From: an uncultured Pseudomonadota bacterium | GTDB taxonomy: Bacteria; Pseudomonadota; Gammaproteobacteria; Burkholderiales; Eutrophovitaceae | Direction: 5' to 3' | Length of the DNA: 16,263 nucleotides | Assembly: GCA_937983055.1 (NCBI GenBank) | Contig: CALJLA010000008.1 | Location: forward strand, 1-16,263 | Part shown: one piece after another, positions 10,248 through 16,263 of the stretch | Layout of the letters: the number at the start of each line of letters is the position of its first letter | Position numbering within the stretch: the stretch's first letter is position 1 | Notes under the pieces: model-generated | What the model saw: the letters and a program-made list of their open reading frames with translations, nothing else | What the model was told of the DNA's origin: nothing | The model's database searches: none | Translations under genes and position numbers: made by a program

Positions 10248-12417
10248 GCGAACGGTTGTCGCGGTCGGCCGCGTCGGGCGCGCGGCCGGCGGCGGCCAGC
10301 AGCCGGGTCAGGGTGTCGGCATGGACCAGGGCGCGCAGCCCGACGTAATCGGTCTTGCCGTTGGCGAGCAGCGGGATCTCGGGCACCGCCACCACCCGCC
10401 TCGCCACCGACAGATCGTGGGTGCCTAGCGCCTTCGCTGCCTCGGCCAGCTGGGTGCGGGTCAATGAGCCGTCGGTCGTGAACAGCACGGTGCTTTCGCC
10501 GCCGCTGTCGCCCTGCCACAGGATGGCCGCGTGCTGGTGCTCGGGCGAGGCCTTGCGGGCCACCTGCTCGATCACGTCGAGCGAGACCATTTCCCCGGCA
10601 ATCTTGGCGAAGCGCTTCATGCGCCCGCTGATCTTCACCAGGCCGTCGCTGTCGACTTCGACCACGTCGCCGGTGTCGTACCAGCCTTCGCCCATCACCG
10701 ACTTCGGCGGCTCGATCACGCCGGGGACTGCGTAGCGATAGTAGCCAAGCATCAGGTTGGGTCCGCGGATGTGCAGCACGCCGCCCGCCTCGATGCCCTC
10801 GACCGGCTGCAGCCGGTGCTCGACGCCCGGCAGAAAGCGGCCGACGGTGCCGCGCCGGTGACTTTCCGTGGTGGCGAGCGCGATGACCGGCGCCGCCTCG
10901 GTGCAGCCGTAGCCCTCGTAGATGCGCAAGCCGAATTTCTCCAGCCACAGCCGCGCCACCTCGGGGGCGAGCTTTTCCCCGCCCGAGATCACGTAGCGCA
11001 TGCGCCGGAAATCCGCCGGCGCCGCATTGCGCGCGTAGTAGGACAGGAAGGTGCTGGTGCCGAACAGCACGGTGCAGTCGCGCCGGTAGGCGATCTCGGG
11101 AATCGCCCGGTAGCGCAGCGGCGAGATGTACAGGAACACCCGCGTGCCGGTGATCAGCGGCAGCAGCATGCCGGCGGTGAAGCTGTAGGCATGGTAGACC
11201 GGCAGGGGGTTGAGAATCTTGTCTTCGGGCGAGAAATCGAACACCGCGCGCATCTGCACCACGTTGGCGATCAGCGCGTCGTGGGACAGCACCACGCCCT
11301 TGGGCCGGTCTTCCGAGCCGGAGGTGAACAGCACCGCCGCGGGATCGACGCTGGCACGACGCGCCATCGCCAGCCGCGGCAACCACAGCGCGAAGCCCAG
11401 CAGCCACAGCCGGTCGAGCCAGCCGAAGCCGGCGCGTATGTCTTCGAGATACAGCACGGTGCGATCGCCGAGCGCGGCGAGCAGCAGTTCGAGCTTCGCC
11501 TGCTGCACGAACCGGCGAGAGGTGATGACGGTACGCACACCCGCCGCCACCGCGGCGCTTTGCGCGCCGAGCGCACCGGCGGTGTAGTTGAACAGGGCCG
11601 GCACGCGCCCCGCCGCCGACAGGCCGAGCAGCGTGCACACCGTCATGATCACGTTGGGCAGCAGCACGCCGACGTTCTCGCCCGGGGCGGTGTGGCGCTG
11701 CGACCAGCGTCCGATGGCCAGGGAGGCCTTGAGCAGGAACCCGTAGGTGCGCGGCTCTTCGCTCTGGTCCTCGATCATCAGCCGCGACCGGCCGTGCAGC
11801 GCGACCGCATCGAGAAAAGCCTCGAACAGGGTGCGCCCGGCACGGGCCTTGAGCTCGGTGTCATGCAGGATGGCAGCCAGCTGCCGGGTCGCATCGGCGC
11901 GCCGGCGACGCGCGCTGCCGGTGCCCCCGGCATCGATGTGAGTAGGCGCTTGCACCCGTAGCACGGCGCACGGCTGCAGCCCCGGCACTACGCGCCTGCG
12001 CCATTCCAGGTGCACCGCCAGCACCGCGGCGCCGCTGCGCAAGGCCAGCAGCGCCGGCACCGGATAGACCTTCAGCACACCATGACCGGGATTGACCCGC
12101 CCCTCCGGATACACCACCACCGGTCGGCCGGCACGCAGCAACCGCAGGATGCGCTTGATCGCCACCGGGTTGTTGACGTCGAGCACGGTGTGCGCCACCA
12201 GGCCCAGCAGCCAGGACCGCAGCCGGCCGCGCGCCTCTTCGGGCGGCACCACCACCACGGGCCGCCGCGGCAGGACCAGCCCGAGCAGCAGGGTATCCAT
12301 CCAGGCTGCATGCCTGGCCACCACCAGCACCCGGGGGTTGTGCGTCAGCGGCGCCAGATCCCCAACCAGGCGGCAATACAGCAGGCGTTTGAGCAGCTGG
12401 CGGATGAGCGGCTTCAC
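10231..12417 (-). CDS. aas: Aas-like bifunctional acyltransferase / acyl-ACP (or acyl-CoA) synthetase
   Basis: A 728-residue two-domain protein, close to the 719 of E. coli Aas. The N-terminal PlsC-type acyltransferase has H-x4-D (His36, Asp41) and the EGR motif (VVYPEGR, 101-107). The C-terminal adenylate-forming domain has the phosphate loop FTSGSEDRPKG (364-374), GYGCTEAAP, the hinge GWYDTGDVVEVDSDG with KISGRMKRF, and the catalytic lysine near 688 in LANGKTDY. Aas activates fatty acids with ATP on acyl carrier protein and reacylates lysophospholipids at the inner membrane. The start is GTG at 12417; an in-frame stop lies 15-17 bases upstream, and no ATG, GTG or TTG intervenes. It is divergent from rpfF, so it could also act on free DSF-type fatty acids. 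The exact substrate is inferred. Confidence 0.88.
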   Translation of the reverse strand: MKPLIRQLLKRLLYCRLVGDLAPLTHNPRVLVVARHAAWMDTLLLGLVLPRRPVVVVPPEEARGRLRSWLLGLVAHTVLDVNNPVAIKRILRLLRAGRPVVVYPEGRVNPGHGVLKVYPVPALLALRSGAAVLAVHLEWRRRVVPGLQPCAVLRVQAPTHIDAGGTGSARRRRADATRQLAAILHDTELKARAGRTLFEAFLDAVALHGRSRLMIEDQSEEPRTYGFLLKASLAIGRWSQRHTAPGENVGVLLPNVIMTVCTLLGLSAAGRVPALFNYTAGALGAQSAAVAAGVRTVITSRRFVQQAKLELLLAALGDRTVLYLEDIRAGFGWLDRLWLLGFALWLPRLAMARRASVDPAAVLFTSGSEDRPKGVVLSHDALIANVVQMRAVFDFSPEDKILNPLPVYHAYSFTAGMLLPLITGTRVFLYISPLRYRAIPEIAYRRDCTVLFGTSTFLSYYARNAAPADFRRMRYVISGGEKLAPEVARLWLEKFGLRIYEGYGCTEAAPVIALATTESHRRGTVGRFLPGVEHRLQPVEGIEAGGVLHIRGPNLMLGYYRYAVPGVIEPPKSVMGEGWYDTGDVVEVDSDGLVKISGRMKRFAKIAGEMVSLDVIEQVARKASPEHQHAAILWQGDSGGESTVLFTTDGSLTRTQLAEAAKALGTHDLSVARRVVAVPEIPLLANGKTDYVGLRALVHADTLTRLLAAAGRAPDAADRDNRSPTAST

Positions 12418-12456
12418 GGCGCGCGGCAGTCAAATCTGACGACGAGGGACCTTCGC

Positions 12457-12486
12457 ATTGTGTCCTTTGCCCCCGACCAAGGTCAA
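12457..12486 (-). promoter_or_regulatory. Candidate sigma-70 promoter of the aas-like gene
   Basis: On the minus strand, TTGACC (12481-12486), an 18-base spacer and CACAAT (12457-12462) lie about 40 bases upstream of the GTG start. The -35 matches at 5 of 6 positions and the -10 at 4 of 6. Confidence 0.4.
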
Positions 12487-12616
12487 CAAAATCCAGAGCT
12501 TGCAGCATATACATGAGGTCGGGCGCGATGTTTGCGACCGGCGAATCTGATGGGAAAGCCGCGCGCCCACGGCATGGCGCCCTCGGGAAGTCGTTTCAAC
12601 TTCCTGAAAAATTGCC

Positions 12617-12634
12617 GATAATTTTAAAACTATC
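12617..12634. promoter_or_regulatory. Near-perfect AT-rich palindrome, possible operator
   Basis: GATAATTTTAAAACTATC is an 18-base inverted repeat with a single mismatched pair between its 9-base arms. It ends 12 bases before the candidate -35 box of rpfF, a position suited to an activator or to a regulator shared with aas. No known consensus is assigned. Confidence 0.45.
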
Positions 12635-12646
12635 AGAGTGTTAGAT

Positions 12647-12675
12647 TTGCAAACCTACCGTGCTTTCTCTACAGT
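12647..12675 (+). promoter_or_regulatory. Candidate sigma-70 promoter of rpfF
   Basis: TTGCAA (12647-12652), a 17-base spacer and TACAGT (12670-12675) each match consensus at 4 of 6 positions. Transcription would start near 12682, leaving a leader of about 88 bases. Confidence 0.42.
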
Positions 12676-12769
12676 CGGTCTTATCTTCCGTTGGTTTCGT
12701 CTTCGGCCTTATTCCTAGCCTGGCCGCGCCGCGGCCCGCACATCCGGTTTACACGCAAGGAGCTGCATC

Positions 12770-13741
12770 ATGGACATGAACATTCCCCAGGCGGTCCTGT
12801 CGGTCCAACGTCCCGAAGCCCAGACCCAGGGGCATTCCCCACAGCTCCTGCTGCTGCAGCCGCAGGCCCCGGAACCCACCGCCCCGGCGGAATTCTTCTT
12901 CTCCGAGCAGCTGTCGGCATTCTTCGACCAGGAGCTGCGCACCATGTGGCTGCGCTGGCAGCCGGCGCCGCGGCCCAACTTCAACCCCGAGCTGCTGCGC
13001 GACCTCGACCGCTACTGCCGATTCATGACCCAGACCGAGGGCCGGTTCCAGGGTCCGGGCGAGACCGCACCGATCGAGTATGCGGTCATTGCCAGCCGGG
13101 TGCCGGGCGTATTCAATCTGGGCGGCGACCTGCAGTTGTTCATGCGCCTGATCGAGCGCCAGGACCGCGACGGGCTGCTGGCCTATGGCCGGGCCTGCAT
13201 CAATGTGCTCTATAGCAATTACATCGGCCACGGCCTGCCGATCACCACCGTATCGCTGGTCCAGGGCGAATGCCTGGGCGGGGGCTTCGAGGCAGCGCTG
13301 TCCAGCGACCTGCTGGTGGCGGAGCGGCAGTCGCGCTTCGGGTTTCCCGAGATCCTGTTCAATCTGTTCCCGGGCATGGGGGCCTACTCCTTCCTGGAGC
13401 GCAAGGTCGGCCGCCGAGTCACCGAGGAGTTGATCGGCAGCGGGCGGATTTACACCGCCGATGATATGCTGGCGCTCGGTGTCGTCGATGCCGTCGTGGA
13501 CGAGGGCAAGGGCGAGGCCGAGGTTGCGGCCCTGATACGGTCGCGCAGCCGTAGCCGCAACGGCCTGACCGGCATTGCTGCGGTGCGGCGCCATGTTCAA
13601 CGGCTTGACTACCAGGAGTTGCTGCGGGTGGTCGAAACCTGGGTGGACACCGCGCTGCGCCTCGCCCCCCGGGACCTCAAACTGATGCAGCGCCTGGTGA
13701 GCCGGCAGACCGAGCCCGGCGCACCGCGCGCATGCCCTTGA
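12770..13741 (+). CDS. rpfF: RpfF-type DSF (diffusible signal factor) synthase
   Basis: A 323-residue crotonase-superfamily protein of the RpfF branch. VFNLGGDLQLFMRLI (114-128) supplies the first oxyanion region. VQGECLGGGFEAALSSDLLVAE (164-185) and FGFPEILFNLFPGMGAYSFL (190-209) carry both catalytic glutamates, Glu174 and Glu194, matching the pair needed in Xanthomonas RpfF. RpfF acts on 3-hydroxyacyl-ACP, dehydrating it and releasing a cis-2-unsaturated fatty acid that diffuses between cells. The first 45 residues are a Gln/Pro-rich, probably disordered extension. The ATG at 12770 has AAGGAG (12757-12762) 7 bases before it. The MerR-PAS-GGDEF-EAL gene follows after 62 bases and is likely co-transcribed. 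The chain length of the signal cannot be read from sequence. Confidence 0.93.
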   Translation: MDMNIPQAVLSVQRPEAQTQGHSPQLLLLQPQAPEPTAPAEFFFSEQLSAFFDQELRTMWLRWQPAPRPNFNPELLRDLDRYCRFMTQTEGRFQGPGETAPIEYAVIASRVPGVFNLGGDLQLFMRLIERQDRDGLLAYGRACINVLYSNYIGHGLPITTVSLVQGECLGGGFEAALSSDLLVAERQSRFGFPEILFNLFPGMGAYSFLERKVGRRVTEELIGSGRIYTADDMLALGVVDAVVDEGKGEAEVAALIRSRSRSRNGLTGIAAVRRHVQRLDYQELLRVVETWVDTALRLAPRDLKLMQRLVSRQTEPGAPRACP

Positions 13742-13803
13742 TGCGGCCAATGGCCGGCCCCGCCGTCCCGCTCCTTCGGCGCGTGCGCAGACAGGGGCGG
13801 CCG

Positions 13804-15747
13804 ATGTCGGAAAACCTGCTCGAATACACCATCCAGGAGGCGGCGGCCAAGCTCGGCCTGCCGGTGCAGAAGCTGCGCCGCTGGGACGCCCAGGGCGTGC
13901 TGGTGGCGCGCCGCACCGACGGCGGCCACCGCCGCTATGCGCGCGAAATCATCGACGGGCTCGCCGGGTCGGGCCTGCCGCTGACGGACAGCGAGCCGTC
14001 GCAGGCCGACGAGCTGGCCAAGGCACGCAAGTCTCTGCGGGAGAAGCGCCGGGTCATCCAGCTGCTGCTGGAGAGCGAGTCGCGCTACCGCGACCTGGTC
14101 GAAACCTCGCACGACCTGATCTGGACCACCGACTCGCTGGGCCGATTCACCTATCTGAACAACGGCAGCCAGGACATCTTCGGGCTGCCGCCGAAGGATC
14201 TCATCGGGCGCTGCTTCTTCGATTACGAAGCGCGGCCCTCGCACATCTCCAACCGCCGCTTCCTGTCCGCCCTGCGCCGCCACGGGGAGGTGAAGGACTA
14301 CCTCACACACCTGATCTCGGCAGACGGCACCGACCGCTGGGTCGGCATCAACGCACGGGTGTCGTACGACGATGAAGGACGGGTGTGCGGCATGCGCGGC
14401 ACGGCGCGCAACGTCACCGAGCAGCATCGCGCCGCGCTCCAGATCGAGCATCTGGCGACGCACGATTCGCTCACCGGGCTGCCCAACCGCGTCAGCCTGC
14501 AGACCACGCTGGAAGCCGCGCTGGCCGCCGGCGAGAAGGGCGCGGTGCTGCAGCTCGACATCGACCATTTCAAGTTCGTCAACGACAACTTCGGCCACCG
14601 CGCCGGCGACGAGCTGCTGATCGCCATCGGCGGGATCCTGCGCGACCTGGCGAAGTCGCGCAACGCGCATGTCTACCGCCTGGGCGGCGACGAGTTCGCG
14701 CTGCATCTGCCGGACGCCCTGCGGCGCGATGCGCAGAAGACCGCCGAGGCGGTGATAGACGCGCTGCGACATTTCAAGCCGCAGGTGCCCGGGTCGGCGC
14801 ACCTGCCGAGCATGACGGCATCGATCGGCCTGGCGACCTATCCCTTCCACGGCAACGACGTGACAGGGCTGCTCGCCAACGTCGATATCGCGATGTACAA
14901 GGCGAAGGACAACGGGCGCAACCGCTACGTGATCCACGACGCCAGCTCTCAGGATTTGCGCGCCACGCACCGCCGCGTGCACTGGGCGCGCGAGCTGCGC
15001 GAGGCGCTCGAGGGCAACCGGGTGATCCTGCATTCGCAGCCGGTGATCCGGCTGGCGGACGGCCAGACCGTGCACCACGAAGTGCTGGCGCGGATCGTCG
15101 GCGACAACGGCCGCCTGGTGATGCCGGAGCAGTTCCTCGAGGTCGCGGAATCGCTCGGCCTGATCCAGGAAATCGATCTCAGGGTGGTCACCCGCCTGAT
15201 CGAGCATGTGTCGGCGCCGGAGCGGGTCGCGCAGAAGACGCGCTACTTCGTCAACCTGTCGCGCGCCAGCATTTCGGACACCTACTTCCTGCGCCGCTTC
15301 TACCGGCTGCTCGAAGGCGCGCCGCAGACGCACGGCCAGCTGGTGTTCGAGATCAGCGAAACGGCGGCGATGTCCAATGTCGACGCCACCCATGATTTCA
15401 TCTCGCGGGTGAAGCAGATGGGCTGCCGCATCGCGCTGGACGATTTCGGCGCCGGCTTCAGTTCCTTTTTCTACCTCAAGCGCTTCGACGCCGACTACCT
15501 GAAGATCGACGGCTCGTTCGTGCGCCTGCTCGCCACCGACGAGGCAAGCCGCCTGTTCGTGCGCGCGCTGGTCGACGTCGCCAGCGGGCTCAGGAAACAG
15601 CTGATCGCCGAGTGGGTGGAGACCGAAGAGGCGCTGCAGGCGCTGAAGACCATGGGCGTGGAGTACGCGCAGGGCAACTTCCTGCGTCCGGCCCGGGCGT
15701 TCATTCCGGCCCAGACGGAGACGCGGCACGCCGCGCGCCGGGCCTGA
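13804..15747 (+). CDS. MerR-type HTH fused to PAS-GGDEF-EAL c-di-GMP regulator
   Basis: A 647-residue protein. In order: a MerR/excisionase-like winged helix-turn-helix (7-50; YTIQEAAAKLGLPVQKLRRW, then GGHRRYAREII), a helical linker likely to be coiled coil (66-95), PAS (about 92-210), GGDEF (214-378, motif intact at 294-298) and EAL (390-635). The RxxD inhibitory site is absent: SRNA stands in its place. EAL active-site residues are all present (Glu426 of EVL, Asn484, Glu516, Asp546-Asp547, Lys567, Glu603, Gln623), although AEGVE reads AEWVE. It should be able to hydrolyse, and perhaps make, c-di-GMP. I chose the ATG at 13804 because AGGGG lies 6 bases upstream and the HTH starts at once; ATGs at 13732, 13741 and 13750 would overlap or abut rpfF and add a featureless basic tail. 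Position after rpfF suggests it reads or relays the DSF signal, as RpfR does in Burkholderia, but the head domain differs. Confidence 0.9.
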   Translation: MSENLLEYTIQEAAAKLGLPVQKLRRWDAQGVLVARRTDGGHRRYAREIIDGLAGSGLPLTDSEPSQADELAKARKSLREKRRVIQLLLESESRYRDLVETSHDLIWTTDSLGRFTYLNNGSQDIFGLPPKDLIGRCFFDYEARPSHISNRRFLSALRRHGEVKDYLTHLISADGTDRWVGINARVSYDDEGRVCGMRGTARNVTEQHRAALQIEHLATHDSLTGLPNRVSLQTTLEAALAAGEKGAVLQLDIDHFKFVNDNFGHRAGDELLIAIGGILRDLAKSRNAHVYRLGGDEFALHLPDALRRDAQKTAEAVIDALRHFKPQVPGSAHLPSMTASIGLATYPFHGNDVTGLLANVDIAMYKAKDNGRNRYVIHDASSQDLRATHRRVHWARELREALEGNRVILHSQPVIRLADGQTVHHEVLARIVGDNGRLVMPEQFLEVAESLGLIQEIDLRVVTRLIEHVSAPERVAQKTRYFVNLSRASISDTYFLRRFYRLLEGAPQTHGQLVFEISETAAMSNVDATHDFISRVKQMGCRIALDDFGAGFSSFFYLKRFDADYLKIDGSFVRLLATDEASRLFVRALVDVASGLRKQLIAEWVETEEALQALKTMGVEYAQGNFLRPARAFIPAQTETRHAARRA

Positions 15748-15756
15748 CCCGGCCGC

Positions 15757-16263
15757 TCAGGCCCAGTCGCCGCGGACCAGCTTCTCGGCCCACAGAAGGC
15801 CGAGCATCGTTTTCACGTCGTTGATCTTGCCGGCACGCAGCCAGCCGAGCGCCTCGTCGAGCGGCACCCGCATCGTTTCCAGGAACTCGCCCTCGTCGAG
15901 CGATGCCTGCTTGAACGTCAGCCGCCGCGCGAGAAAGAAGGCAATGCGCTCGTCCGAATAGCCGACGTTCGGAAACAGCACGCCCAGCTCGCGCCACTCT
16001 TCGGCGACATAGCCGGTCTCTTCCAGCAGTTCGCGCTTGGCGGTCTCCAGCGGCGGCTCGCCCGGCTCGAGCTTTCCCGCGGGCAATTCGATGCAGTGGC
16101 GGCCGATCGGGTAACGGTACTGGCGCTCCAGCAGCAGGGAGCCATCCTCGAAGATCGGCAGCATCAGCGCCGCACCGGGATGCACGACGTACTCTCGCCG
16201 TGAGGTCTTGCCGTCCGGCAGGCGCACCTCGTCCTCGCGCACCTTCAGCAATCCGCCGTCGTA
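15757..16263 (-). CDS. NUDIX hydrolase, ADP-ribose pyrophosphatase-like, 5' end outside window
   Basis: 168 residues are visible and the frame stays open through the right edge (YDGG before the in-frame TTG at 16251), so the true start is outside. A perfect Nudix box G-x5-E-x7-RELLEETGY is present, beginning GKLEPGE, preceded by YRYPIGRHCIELPAG and followed by a loop GVLFPNVGYSDERIAFFLA. This pattern is typical of ADP-sugar pyrophosphatases of the NudF kind, which clear ADP-ribose and similar nucleotide sugars in the cytosol with Mg. Substrate choice within the family cannot be fixed by eye. It is convergent with the MerR-PAS-GGDEF-EAL gene, with 9 bases between stops and no clear terminator. 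Confidence 0.92.
   Translation of the reverse strand, partial: YDGGLLKVREDEVRLPDGKTSRREYVVHPGAALMLPIFEDGSLLLERQYRYPIGRHCIELPAGKLEPGEPPLETAKRELLEETGYVAEEWRELGVLFPNVGYSDERIAFFLARRLTFKQASLDEGEFLETMRVPLDEALGWLRAGKINDVKTMLGLLWAEKLVRGDWA

Larger units (their letters stand above)
12418..12769. other. Divergent regulatory region between aas and rpfF
   Basis: These 352 bases hold no believable gene. From left to right they contain the aas leader and its candidate promoter, a G+C-rich stretch, a short inverted repeat GGAAGT/ACTTCC (12586-12604, no T-run), an A+T-rich patch with a near-palindrome (12617-12634), a candidate rpfF promoter (12647-12675), and an rpfF leader of about 88 bases ending in AAGGAG. 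The size and A+T-rich island are unusual for this compact window and suggest regulated expression. Confidence 0.7.

Noticed and set aside
12586..12604. Inverted repeat GGAAGT/ACTTCC as a terminator
   Set aside because: The stem is only 6 base pairs, no T-run follows on either strand, and it lies in a divergent region where no transcript should end.
13609..15729. Long open frame of 706 codons on the minus strand opposite the MerR-PAS-GGDEF-EAL gene
   Set aside because: It is an antisense shadow: the plus strand encodes complete catalytic motifs, and the minus product has no domain that I can recognise.

Overview
The window is a high-G+C, densely coded stretch of a Gram-negative bacterial chromosome. 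Gene content points to a betaproteobacterium: a DSF synthase (RpfF) next to a PAS-GGDEF-EAL protein, a two-domain Aas-like acyltransferase/acyl-acyl carrier protein synthetase, HtpG, a PQQ-type sugar dehydrogenase with a signal peptide, and lipoprotein and secreted-protein signals typical of a diderm envelope. The exact order cannot be fixed by eye. No rRNA, tRNA, CRISPR array, insertion sequence or phage gene was seen.

Left part (1-3560). A membrane-anchored PAS-PAS-GGDEF diguanylate cyclase is cut by the left edge. It is followed by an ECHDC3-like crotonase-family protein that lacks both hydratase glutamates, with a good -10 box before it and a strong intrinsic terminator after it. Next is a secreted histidine phosphatase whose 5' end lies inside an imperfect inverted repeat of the 'CACAGAG' type; the right arm of the repeat encodes the start of the signal-peptide core. 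A CDP-alcohol phosphatidyltransferase (phospholipid synthesis) converges on it.

Middle part (3714-9006, all minus strand). In transcription order: htpG behind a plausible heat-shock promoter, a 62-residue basic protein with an excellent ribosome binding site, a three-helix membrane protein of unknown function, and a lipoprotein with a PDZ domain and about 12 copies of a 26-28-residue 'GDDxY' repeat. The last three are tightly packed and probably form one operon.

Right part (9147-16263). A PQQ-dependent sugar dehydrogenase-like protein diverges from htpG and overlaps tail to tail with an Aas-like bifunctional protein. Divergent from aas, across a 352-base regulatory region holding two facing promoter candidates and an 18-base AT-rich near-palindrome, lies rpfF. 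Directly after it is a gene for a MerR-type helix-turn-helix fused to PAS-GGDEF-EAL. A NUDIX hydrolase cut by the right edge converges on it.

The most interesting unit is 10231-15747. It looks like a DSF-type (fatty-acid) quorum-sensing locus in which the synthase is paired with a c-di-GMP enzyme that has a DNA-binding head at the position of RpfR's RpfF-interacting domain. A fatty-acid-activating enzyme sits divergently, where it could recycle the signal, as RpfB does in Xanthomonas.
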